Positions 1-6,930 of a stretch of DNA of 22,422 nucleotides are shown here, in pieces. The stretch comes from CAYOBW01 sp964402115 (GTDB taxonomy: Bacteria > Verrucomicrobiota > Kiritimatiellia > UBA8416 > CAYOBW01), in contig CAYOBW010000109.1 of NCBI GenBank assembly GCA_964402115.1, positions 1-22,422 of the forward strand, written 5' to 3'. A program made the position numbers and the translations under genes. Under the pieces are notes generated by a model. That model saw only the letters and a program-made list of their open reading frames with translations, ran no database searches and was not told where the DNA came from. Numbering within the stretch: the first letter of the stretch is position 1; the number at the start of each line of letters is the position of its first letter.

Positions 1-140
1 CACGGGTTGCGGTCGGGTTGTGCCATCGAGGGATGCCTTATGGGATGCCCGTGTTGGGGATCCCTGCAGTTGATTCTTGCTCCGTGGTCTCCATCGGGCC
101 AACCTTCGTTTCCGAGTGCGGGCAGACGAAGAGCCTTGGG

Positions 141-854
141 CTATTCATGAGGAAGAGGCGCCGGTTGGCCGCCTTTCAAGATGCCGTTCAGGATCTGCCC
201 GGGCTCTCCCTCCAGCACGTCTTCCCGCTCGGACCAGACAAAGTCGTCCAGGCACTCGTCCATCTGGATCGTCCGGAGCGGCGACAGGGTTTGACCCGAC
301 GAGAACAGCCCGATCCAGAGTTCTCCGTCGCTGCTGCGGACAAGCGAGAACGTCGGCGCGGGCCACGGCATCCGGGCATCTTCCGGCTCGTACTTCTGCC
401 CCTTGAGGAGCAGGCTTTTCCCCTCGCCGATCGCGAAGATGTAGCCCGGTCCCTCATCCTCGAACTCCTCGATCTCGTACACCCGTGACGCGGTGACGTC
501 CCGCGACAGGCATCGACCCTCGCGCAGAACCCGCCGCACGACAGGAACCGTGTCCCTCGCAAACTCGCGGTAGGCCTGGCGCCAGCGGAGGAAGCCGGAA
601 ACCACCATGATGAGCGCATAGAGGCAGACGATCCCCGCGACGGACAAGAGGCCGCCGACAAGGCCGCCCAGCACCGGATTCGGCCGAAGGGCGATCAGCC
701 CGGCCGCAAGCAACGCGAGCAGCAACAGCCCACCTGCCCAGATCAGGCTCCACCTGGCAGTGCCTCGCCCGCTTACGGGACACTGCGCGTCGAGACGTTC
801 CTGCAGGCAGCGGCGTTCCGCATCAGTCAGACAGCGTATGGTCTCTTGAATCAT
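141..854 (-). CDS. Two-TM membrane protein of unknown function
   Basis: I do not recognise a family. The 237-residue product starts with a short charged, Cys-containing segment (about 1-34). Two hydrophobic helices follow, about 35-56 and 62-88, separated by a short Arg-Pro-Asn-Pro turn. The remaining ~150 residues are soluble, acidic and rich in Trp and Glu, and probably lie in the cytoplasm as a small beta-rich domain. No signal peptide is seen; the first helix is internal. The gene is monocistronic and diverges from the beta-barrel gene at 1115. A TTGACT-type promoter sits 20-49 bases upstream of the ATG. No strong ribosome-binding site is visible before the ATG at 854, so the start is likely but not certain. 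Competing frames in this stretch have poor composition and are shadows. Confidence 0.72.
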   Translation of the reverse strand: MIQETIRCLTDAERRCLQERLDAQCPVSGRGTARWSLIWAGGLLLLALLAAGLIALRPNPVLGGLVGGLLSVAGIVCLYALIMVVSGFLRWRQAYREFARDTVPVVRRVLREGRCLSRDVTASRVYEIEEFEDEGPGYIFAIGEGKSLLLKGQKYEPEDARMPWPAPTFSLVRSSDGELWIGLFSSGQTLSPLRTIQMDECLDDFVWSEREDVLEGEPGQILNGILKGGQPAPLPHE

Positions 855-873
855 CTGTGTCCCGTGTGCTGCG

Positions 874-903
874 AGCGTAGGAAGATGGCGGGCGGGAAGT
901 CAA
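874..903 (-). promoter_or_regulatory. Sigma70-like promoter for the 141-854 gene
   Basis: Read on the minus strand, TTGACT (898-903) is followed after 18 bases by TACGCT (874-879). The predicted transcription start is about 12-15 bases before the ATG at 854. The -35 box matches 5 of 6 consensus bases; the -10 box is weaker. The same TTGACT hexamer, also followed by T, occurs as the -35 of the promoter at 10345. Confidence 0.45.
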
Positions 904-917
904 GCCGATCGAGCGGC

Positions 918-1060
918 GCGTAGCGCCTCAGTAACGCGAGGGGCGGGCGATGACGGCGGGGACCGCCGTCTCCACGCCTCGTCGCCTGCCCACGCGATGG
1001 AGACGGCCGTCCCGGCCGTTAGGTGCCATGTAAGCCCCCTCCTGTCACTGAGGCGTTACG
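918..1060. repeat. 143-base nested imperfect palindrome, MITE-like
   Basis: The lower stem pairs 919-943 with 1036-1060: 25 positions, of which 23 pair (two as G-U when read as plus-strand RNA). An upper stem pairs 952-974 with 998-1020: 23 positions, 21 paired (one G-U). The loop is 975-997, and the unpaired side segments are 944-951 and 1021-1035. Each upper arm is itself nearly palindromic. The outer arms share CGCCTCAGT, and the element ends in TTAC on the right and GTAG on the left. GCGGC lies immediately outside both ends (913-917 and 1061-1065), as a target-site duplication would. No ORF for a transposase is present. It lies precisely between the divergent promoters at 874-903 and 1079-1106. 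A non-autonomous mobile element or a structured RNA are both possible. Confidence 0.7.
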
Positions 1061-1078
1061 GCGGCCTGCGGTTTGTCC

Positions 1079-1106
1079 TTGAGACACACGGCCAACCTGC
1101 TACCAT
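1079..1106 (+). promoter_or_regulatory. Sigma70-like promoter for the beta-barrel gene
   Basis: TTGAGA (1079-1084), a 16-base spacer, then TACCAT (1101-1106). Only 8 bases separate the -10 box from the ATG at 1115, and no ribosome-binding site is present. If this promoter is used, the transcript is leaderless or nearly so. Confidence 0.45.
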
Positions 1107-1114
1107 ACCCGCCC

Positions 1115-1627
1115 ATGAAATTACATGCATGCGTCGTCGTCGGGTTGGCGCTCCTTCTTGCGGTGCCTGCGCTGGCCGGCAACAGCCGGCTGGGCCTGGG
1201 CGCCCGGTATCACACGGATCACTCCGTCTTCACGGACCTGCCTTACGAGGATGGCGACCTGGGCCTCGGGCTCTCCTACCAGTACCACGAGGATCTCGCG
1301 TACTGGGAACTGGGCGTGGATTACACGCCGGAAGTCGGCGAGAGCGACGGCTACGAGAACTACGCGCTGACGCCCGAAGTCAACCTGGTGGTCAAGGACA
1401 GGATCTGGCGTGCCGGTCTCGGCGGCTTGATGACCTACGTGCATCCGAAGGAGGGGGAGGATAACTGGTCCGACTTCTACTGGCAGCTGCTGGCGGGTGT
1501 CAGCATCCCCTACGGGCGCCTGGCTCTCGACATCATGGCCTATTACCCGTTCGAAAACTGGGGCGATCTCCCGGACTTCGAGTTCGGCGACATGGAGTTC
1601 GGCGGACGGCTGACCTACCGCTTCTAG
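1115..1627 (+). CDS. Small outer-membrane beta-barrel-like protein
   Basis: The 170-residue product has a clear signal peptide: Met-Lys, a hydrophobic core at about 5-19, and cleavage probably after Ala21. The mature part alternates polar and hydrophobic residues in short strands rich in Gly and Tyr, for example around 26-33, 50-57, 62-70, 86-94, 122-130 and 133-144. The last residue is Phe after Leu-Thr-Tyr-Arg, the usual C-terminal signal of bacterial outer-membrane barrels. About eight strands would fit, so a small porin-like or OmpA/OmpW-sized barrel is plausible; the exact family is unknown. A longer start at 1073 is possible, but it places charged residues before the signal peptide and overlaps the predicted promoter. 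It may be the first gene of the transcript that continues into the protease operon, since no terminator is seen in 1628-1693. Confidence 0.78.
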   Translation: MKLHACVVVGLALLLAVPALAGNSRLGLGARYHTDHSVFTDLPYEDGDLGLGLSYQYHEDLAYWELGVDYTPEVGESDGYENYALTPEVNLVVKDRIWRAGLGGLMTYVHPKEGEDNWSDFYWQLLAGVSIPYGRLALDIMAYYPFENWGDLPDFEFGDMEFGGRLTYRF

Positions 1628-1693
1628 CCCGGTGGCGGGGCGACGTCGGGCCTGGCCGCCGTTTCCATCCGCCCCTCATCTGAAGGAGCACCT

Positions 1694-3202
1694 GTGAAAC
1701 GGTCGGCCCGTTGCATCCCCCGCCCCGTGACCGGCGCCGCCCTGGCGGCGGGCCTGGGGCTTCTCGCCCTCGCGGCACAACCCGCGGCGGCGCGTTCGAT
1801 CAACTCGCTGCGCGCGGCGATCGTCAAGATCTACGTCACCGTGCAGCGCGACGACTACACGCTTCCCTGGCAGGCCGGACGCATGGGCAGCGGCACAGGG
1901 ACAGGCTTCATCATCGCCGGCAAGCGCATCATGACCAACGCGCACGTCGTGTCCGATGCGAAGTTCCTCCATATCCAGAAGGATGGCGACGCCCGCCGCT
2001 TCAACGCCACCGTCGCCTTCGTCGCCCACGACTGCGACCTGGCGATCCTGGCCGTGACAGACCCGGCGTTCTTCGAGAAAACCACGGCCGTCACGTTCGC
2101 CCGCGAGCTGCCCGCCCTCAACGACGAGGTCACGGTGATGGGCTACCCGATGGGCGGGGACCGCATCTCGCTGACCAAGGGCGTCGTTTCCCGCATCGAC
2201 TACAGCGCCTACTCGCACAGCGGGGTGGACCAGCATCTCGTCCTGCAGGTGGATGCCGCGATCAACCCCGGCAACAGCGGCGGGCCCGTGCTCCTCGGCG
2301 CCAACGTCGTCGGGGTGGCGTTTCAGGGGCTGACCGCCGGCGACAACATCGGCTACGTCATTCCCATCCCGGTCGTCCGCCATTTCCTCGAAGACATCGC
2401 CGACGGCACCTACCACAACTACCCGGAGCTGGGCGTGGCGGCGCTCGAAACGCGCAACGACGCGCTGCGCGGGGACCTCCAGATCCCGGCCGGCAAATCC
2501 GGGGTCGTGGTGTACTACACTGACCCCTTCGGCAGCGCCCACAACCGGCTCCTCCCGCGCGATGTCCTGCTGTCGGTGGACGGCCACCCGATCGCCGCCG
2601 ACGGCAACGTCACGCTGGACGGCAACAACGTCGAGTTTGCCGAGCTGCTCGAGCGCAAGCAGTGGGGGGACTCCGCGGTCTTCGACGTCTGGCGCAGCAA
2701 CGCCCTGCTACGGATCAGCATGCCCCTGGCCAATCCGCGTGATCCCTTCGCCCTGCGCAACGTCTACGACGAACGCCCCCGCTACTACATCAACGGCGGC
2801 CTGGTGTTCAGCCCGCTGAACCGCGAGGTGCTGCGCAACATCAGCCCCGAGGATCCGAACCACAACCAGGTGCTGTACCATTCGCGCTGCGCCAAGACCG
2901 ACAACCTCATCGCGAACCGCAAGGAGTTCATCCTCCTGTTGCGGCGGCTGCCGCACGAGGTCAACACCTACGCGGAGGGCTTCATCCACGGAGTCGTCAC
3001 CGAGGTGAACGGAAAGGCCATCGGCGAACTGGAAGACGTCAAGACAGCCATGCGAACCCCGGTCAACGGCTTCCACCTGATCCGTTTCGCGGGCATGGAG
3101 GACGTGCTCGTCCTCGATGCGCGGGCCACCGCCGCGGCCAACCCGGACATCCTCGACGCCTACGGCATCCCCGCGCCGGAGTACCTGGAGAAGCAGCCAT
3201 GA
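1694..3202 (+). CDS. Secreted Deg9-like trypsin-fold serine protease with PDZ domains
   Basis: A 502-residue HtrA/Deg-type endopeptidase, expected in the periplasm. The GTG start has AAGGAG 6-8 bases upstream. The signal peptide spans about 1-33, ending Ala-Ala-Ala. The trypsin-fold domain (about 38-240) has an intact catalytic triad: His84 in TNAHVV, Asp115 in HDCDLAIL and Ser195 in PGNSGGP. A first PDZ domain follows at about 245-345. The C-terminal part (about 362-500) begins YYINGGLVFSPL and ends near DAYGIP, the second-PDZ layout I recognise from plant Deg9-type proteases rather than from E. coli DegP. The N-terminal DDYTLPWQ motif fits the same subfamily. Its stop overlaps the next start (ATGA), so it is co-translated with an inactive paralogue. 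Substrates are unknown. Confidence 0.9.
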   Translation: MKRSARCIPRPVTGAALAAGLGLLALAAQPAAARSINSLRAAIVKIYVTVQRDDYTLPWQAGRMGSGTGTGFIIAGKRIMTNAHVVSDAKFLHIQKDGDARRFNATVAFVAHDCDLAILAVTDPAFFEKTTAVTFARELPALNDEVTVMGYPMGGDRISLTKGVVSRIDYSAYSHSGVDQHLVLQVDAAINPGNSGGPVLLGANVVGVAFQGLTAGDNIGYVIPIPVVRHFLEDIADGTYHNYPELGVAALETRNDALRGDLQIPAGKSGVVVYYTDPFGSAHNRLLPRDVLLSVDGHPIAADGNVTLDGNNVEFAELLERKQWGDSAVFDVWRSNALLRISMPLANPRDPFALRNVYDERPRYYINGGLVFSPLNREVLRNISPEDPNHNQVLYHSRCAKTDNLIANRKEFILLLRRLPHEVNTYAEGFIHGVVTEVNGKAIGELEDVKTAMRTPVNGFHLIRFAGMEDVLVLDARATAAANPDILDAYGIPAPEYLEKQP

Positions 3203-4680
3203 ACCGTCGCCTCCTCAGCCTTCCTCTCCTGCTCCTGATCGCGAACGGCTGGACCGGCCGGGCAGCCGCGGCGGTCGACCCCGACGCAGCGCTTGTCGAG
3301 GTGATCGTCACGTTTCAGGAGAACGACCCCTTCATCCCGTGGCAGAAGCGCCGGCCGGGCGTGCGGCAGGGCTACGGCGTCGTCGTGGAGAAGGGCGTCA
3401 TTCTCACCGCCGAAAGCCTGCTGCGCAACAGCACCCTGGTGGAACTGCGCCAGGCCCGCACCGGCGAGAAGCTCCAGGCCCACGTCACGATGGCCGACCC
3501 CCAGGTCAACCTGGCGCTGCTGGCGCCCGCCGACCCCGCCGCGCTCGACGTGACGCCCATGGGTCTGGGCACGAACCTGCAGAAGGGTGCGGAGGTGACC
3601 ATCGTCCAGCTCGACAACACCCGCCAGGTACAGTCCGGCAAGGCGTCGCTCGTGGTCACGACCACGTCGGAGCTGCCCGAGGCGCCCTACGCTGTCCTGA
3701 CCCACAACCTGCTGACCGACCTCAACGTCAACCGCCAGGGCGCGATCGCGGTGCACGAGGGGAAGCTGGTCGGTCTGCTGATCGGCTACAACCGCGGCGA
3801 GCGCATCGGCTTCGCCCTGCCCGCCTGCGTTCTCAAGCGCTTCCTCGACGACGCGCGCGAGAAGCCATATGTCGGCGTGCCCTCGGCCGGCTTCCGGTGG
3901 AAGGAGCTGGTGGATCCTGCACGGCGCGCCTTCCTCAAGCTGAATCATCACGGCCAGGGCATCGTCGTGCTGTCCTGCGTGCTGGGGTCCGGCGCGGCGG
4001 CGGCGTTCAAGCCCAACGACGTTATTCTCGCGTGGGGCGGCCGGGCCATCGACAACCTCGGTTTCTATGAAGACGCCGAGTTCGGCCGGATGAGCATCGT
4101 CCTGCTCATCCAGCAGCGCGGCCAGTGCGGCGAGGAGGTGCCGGTCAAGATCTGGCGCGACGGACAAGAGCAGACCGTGACCGTCAAACTCGCCAACCTG
4201 CGGGATGCGATGGCGCTGATCCCCGAGAACGTCACGGGGGCGCCGGCGGAGTACCTGGTGGAGGGCGGCCTCATCCTGCGCGAGGTGGAAAGCCGCTACC
4301 TCACGACGCGCGGCCAGGACTGGGCGACCAAGACCGATCCGCACATCGTCAACCTTTACACGACGCGCCGCGACTCCCCCGAGCAACCGGGCGACCGTGT
4401 CGTGATCCTCGCGGCGGTGCTGCCGGACGAAATCAACATGGGGTACCAGCAGTTCAGCGACCAGATCGTGACCCAGGTAAACGGCCAGCCTGTCCGCAAC
4501 CTGCGCGACGTGTTCCGTATCGCCCAAACGGATGGCGCCATCACGCGGCTGAGAATCCTGAACGTCGGCGTGGACCTGGTCTTGGACAAGAGCGCCCTGC
4601 CCGCCGCCAACCTGCGACTGGCGAGGCAGTACCGGATACCGAAGCTCAGCTACCAGCGGCCGCCGGCACCGGGGTCCTGA
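3199..4680 (+). CDS. Deg9-like pseudoprotease, paralogue of the preceding gene
   Basis: A 493-residue secreted protein (signal peptide about 1-25) that aligns end to end with the preceding protease. NDPFIPWQ matches DDYTLPWQ, EYLVEGGLILRE matches YYINGGLVFSPL, PDEINMGY matches PHEVNTYA, and YRIP matches YGIP. The active site is gone: the His position is Ser73 (LTAESLL), the Asp position is Asn104 (PQVNLALL), and the PGNSGGP loop has become VNRQGAI with Gln180 in place of the serine. The reading frame, PDZ regions and hydrophobic core are intact, so this is a maintained gene rather than a decaying one. GGAGAAG lies 8 bases before the ATG, which overlaps the upstream stop. A regulatory, scaffold or substrate-binding partner of the active protease is the likeliest role (inference). 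Confidence 0.86.
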   Translation: MNRRLLSLPLLLLIANGWTGRAAAAVDPDAALVEVIVTFQENDPFIPWQKRRPGVRQGYGVVVEKGVILTAESLLRNSTLVELRQARTGEKLQAHVTMADPQVNLALLAPADPAALDVTPMGLGTNLQKGAEVTIVQLDNTRQVQSGKASLVVTTTSELPEAPYAVLTHNLLTDLNVNRQGAIAVHEGKLVGLLIGYNRGERIGFALPACVLKRFLDDAREKPYVGVPSAGFRWKELVDPARRAFLKLNHHGQGIVVLSCVLGSGAAAAFKPNDVILAWGGRAIDNLGFYEDAEFGRMSIVLLIQQRGQCGEEVPVKIWRDGQEQTVTVKLANLRDAMALIPENVTGAPAEYLVEGGLILREVESRYLTTRGQDWATKTDPHIVNLYTTRRDSPEQPGDRVVILAAVLPDEINMGYQQFSDQIVTQVNGQPVRNLRDVFRIAQTDGAITRLRILNVGVDLVLDKSALPAANLRLARQYRIPKLSYQRPPAPGS

Positions 4681-4702
4681 GGCCGCAAGGGGGGAAGAAC
4701 GC

Positions 4703-5752
4703 ATGCAGACATTCCTGTTGCGCTACCTCTTGATCGGGATGGCGGGGTCGACGCTGATCTACCTCCTCGCGCCCATGCTGCCGCCGGAGCTCGCCGTCGC
4801 CTACGTGCGCACCGTGGACTCAGCGCGCTCCGTCCCGACCGTGGATCGTTTTCTCTCCTGGGTGCAGCACACGGGGCCCGGCCTGCCCGCGCCCGCGCCG
4901 GATACGGCGGAACCCGCACACCCGCCGGACCCGGTCACGCCGGACGCGCGCCCCACCCCGCCCGTGGCGACTGCGCCCCAACCGCTCACCCCCGCCGTGA
5001 CGCCGACGGCGCCGGTCGTGGTCGCGCCCCCCTCCCCGACCCTGCCCGCCGCCACGCCCCCCCCCGCGGGCGTTACTCCCACGGCGCCCCCCCCCGCCGC
5101 GCGGCCCAACAACCCGCTGCCCCGCGAGGGTGTCGGCGTGGTCCGCAAGAGCGACGCCTCGCTCTACAGCGTGAAGGGCAAGTTCGTCCGCACGATTCCG
5201 ACCGGCACCTTCCTGCTGATAGACAAGGTGGAGCAAACCCAGGAGGGGCCGATGGCGGTGTGTATTGCGGAAGCCGCGGGCGTCCGTCAGTTCTTTGCCG
5301 TCCATGGCGAGGACATCGAGATCCTCGAACCGCAGTTCGTCAACGCCGACGAGAGCCAGCGTCAGCTTGTCCGCCAGCGCGCGCAGTTGCTCGCGCGCGT
5401 GGATGACCTCAAGCGGGATTCCTCCACAGCCGTGCGCAAGGACAATCCCCACGCCGCGGAGTACGTCAAGATTCGCGAAAAGTTCCAGGCCTACAACGCC
5501 AGGGTGAAGGAACTGCGCGACAAGTTCGAAGCGAGCGAGGGCGGCAACCGCGAGGCGCTCGGCGACGAGCTGCGCGAAATGCGCGGTGACGGGTTCACGC
5601 TCGGCGACGAGTACAAGCAGGCTCGCGACGCCTACGTGCGCTGGAACCAGTCGCACCCGGCCACGTCGCAGCCCAATCCCGAAATCGCGCGCCTCGAGAA
5701 GCAGGTCTCCGAGATCGAGCGGGATCTCGGCCTGACCATCAACCAGCGGTGA
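4703..5752 (+). CDS. Membrane-anchored Pro-rich, SH3-like, coiled-coil protein
   Basis: 349 residues, no family recognised with confidence. One N-terminal TM helix or uncleaved signal anchor (about 7-26) precedes a linker very rich in Pro, Thr and Ala (about 58-139). That leads to a small beta domain (about 141-208) that looks SH3-like (alternating strands, GVVRKS...SLYSVKG...GTFLLIDK). The C-terminal 130 residues are charged and helical with heptad-like Leu spacing (about 215-345), probably coiled coil. The topology suggests a periplasmic arm long enough to reach peptidoglycan. GGGGGAAG before the ATG is a good ribosome-binding site, 22 bases after the previous stop. The stop overlaps the GTG of the next gene. 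Two C9 tracts encode Pro-Pro-Pro at 119-121 and 129-131. Placement between envelope proteases and peptidoglycan salvage supports a cell-envelope role. Confidence 0.75.
   Translation: MQTFLLRYLLIGMAGSTLIYLLAPMLPPELAVAYVRTVDSARSVPTVDRFLSWVQHTGPGLPAPAPDTAEPAHPPDPVTPDARPTPPVATAPQPLTPAVTPTAPVVVAPPSPTLPAATPPPAGVTPTAPPPAARPNNPLPREGVGVVRKSDASLYSVKGKFVRTIPTGTFLLIDKVEQTQEGPMAVCIAEAAGVRQFFAVHGEDIEILEPQFVNADESQRQLVRQRAQLLARVDDLKRDSSTAVRKDNPHAAEYVKIREKFQAYNARVKELRDKFEASEGGNREALGDELREMRGDGFTLGDEYKQARDAYVRWNQSHPATSQPNPEIARLEKQVSEIERDLGLTINQR
5057..5095 (+). repeat. Two in-frame C9 homopolymer tracts
   Basis: Nine consecutive C bases at 5057-5065 and again at 5087-5095, 21 bases apart, both read as three CCC proline codons in the linker of the 4703-5752 gene. 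A one-base slip in either tract would shift the frame ahead of the SH3-like and coiled-coil regions. Such tracts can cause phase variation and are also prone to sequencing error. Confidence 0.8.
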
Positions 5753-6930
5753 AGCGGGAGCCCCCAGAGTTCGCGCCTGGCGTGACCACGCTGCTGCGCC
5801 GGCACGCGGGCTGGCTGCGCGGTCGCGTCATCGGGCTGGTCAGCCACGCCGCCGCCGTGGACGAGCAGGGGTGCAGCACCGCCGCGCTGCTGCACGCGGC
5901 GCCGCGCGTCAAACTCGCGGCGCTGTTCGGCCCCGAGCACGGCTACTTCGGCGCGGCCCCCGCGGGCGCGTTGGTGCCACGCCGCCGCCACCCCGACTGG
6001 GGCCTGCCGGTCTACTCGCTCTACGGCGCCTGCCGCCAGCCGACCGCGGCCATGCTGCGCGGGCTGGACGCCGTGGTGGTTGACCTGCAGGATCTCGGCG
6101 CCCGCTGTTACACCTACGTGGCCACCCTGCGCCTCGTCCTCGAAGCGTGTGCCGCACGGGGCCTGACGGTCATCGTGGCCGACCGTCCCGTTCCGCTGCC
6201 CAACGTGGTGGACGGCCCCCTGCTCGATCCGGCGTTCGGAAGTTTCGTGGCATCCATCCCTGCTCCGCTCGCCTACGGCCTCACGCCGGGCGAAACGGCG
6301 CACTGGCTGCAGCGGATCCTGCGGCTCGACCTGGACCTGCGCGTCGCGCCGCTGGACGGCTACCGGCGCGCAGCCGGGCGCGGCGCCGGGTGGCCCCCGT
6401 GGATCCCGCCATCGCCCGGCATCCGGTCCTGGGAGACGGCGCGCACATACCTCGCCACGGTCTTCGCCGAGGCGCTGCCGGCGCTGGACTACGGCAGCGG
6501 CACCAGCCTGGTCTTCCAGGTGCTCGGCGCGCCTTGGATCCGGTCCGAGCCCCTGGCGGAACGTCTGCGCGGCGAGCTGCCGCCGGGCGTGCACGCCTTG
6601 CCCCACCCCTACGTCTCAGCCGGCGGGAGCCACGCCGGCCGGCTGGTGGGCGGCATCCGACTCGTCGTCACCGACCCCGACCGCTTTCGCCCCGTGGCCA
6701 CCGGCGTAGCCCTCCTGGCGGCGATCCGCGACCTGTACGGCCTCCGCCGCCTCTTCGGCGCCCCCGGCACGCGCCCCGCCTTTCTCGACCAGTTGTACGG
6801 CACCGACCAGGTGCGAACCGGGTTGCTGGCGGGCGCAGCGTGGCGGACGCTGACGGCCGCCTGGGCGCCCGCCTGCCAGCCCTTCCTCCGGGAACGGGAA
6901 GCCGCCCTGCTCTATCGCGCCACGCCATGA
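5749..6930 (+). CDS. namZ: NamZ-like exo-beta-N-acetylmuramidase (DUF1343, GH171)
   Basis: A 393-residue member of the DUF1343 family, whose characterised members (NamZ) release MurNAc from non-reducing ends of peptidoglycan chains. Family motifs are in order: FGPEHGYFG (60-68, with the likely catalytic Glu63 and His64), DLQDLGARCYTY (112-123), ADRPVPLPNVVDGP (144-157), GLTPGE (177-182), PPSPG (220-224) and GSGTSLVFQVLGAPW (249-263). Length fits the family. No signal peptide follows the GTG start, so the enzyme is probably cytoplasmic and acts on imported muropeptide fragments; characterised NamZ proteins are often secreted. There is no ribosome-binding site and the GTG overlaps the previous stop (GTGA), so translation is coupled. 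Its stop overlaps the MurU-AmgK start. Confidence 0.88.
   Translation: MKREPPEFAPGVTTLLRRHAGWLRGRVIGLVSHAAAVDEQGCSTAALLHAAPRVKLAALFGPEHGYFGAAPAGALVPRRRHPDWGLPVYSLYGACRQPTAAMLRGLDAVVVDLQDLGARCYTYVATLRLVLEACAARGLTVIVADRPVPLPNVVDGPLLDPAFGSFVASIPAPLAYGLTPGETAHWLQRILRLDLDLRVAPLDGYRRAAGRGAGWPPWIPPSPGIRSWETARTYLATVFAEALPALDYGSGTSLVFQVLGAPWIRSEPLAERLRGELPPGVHALPHPYVSAGGSHAGRLVGGIRLVVTDPDRFRPVATGVALLAAIRDLYGLRRLFGAPGTRPAFLDQLYGTDQVRTGLLAGAAWRTLTAAWAPACQPFLREREAALLYRATP

Noticed and set aside
30..50. Direct repeat GGGATGCC twice near the left edge
   Set aside because: Two 8-base copies with a 5-base spacer and no further structure; too short to support an element.
1628..1693. A terminator between the barrel gene and the protease gene
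   Set aside because: Only a loose GGCGG/CCGCC pairing is present and no T-tract follows.
3199..4680. Annotating the second Deg-like gene as an active protease
   Set aside because: All three triad positions are replaced and the PGNSGGP loop is lost.
3160..4704. A 514-residue minus-strand frame opposite the pseudoprotease
   Set aside because: The plus strand aligns with the neighbouring protease along its full length; the minus frame has shadow composition.
6147..6926. A longer start for MurU-AmgK
   Set aside because: The upstream part overlaps NamZ in another frame and is Arg/Pro-rich; the ATG at 6927 is followed at once by the nucleotidyltransferase motif.
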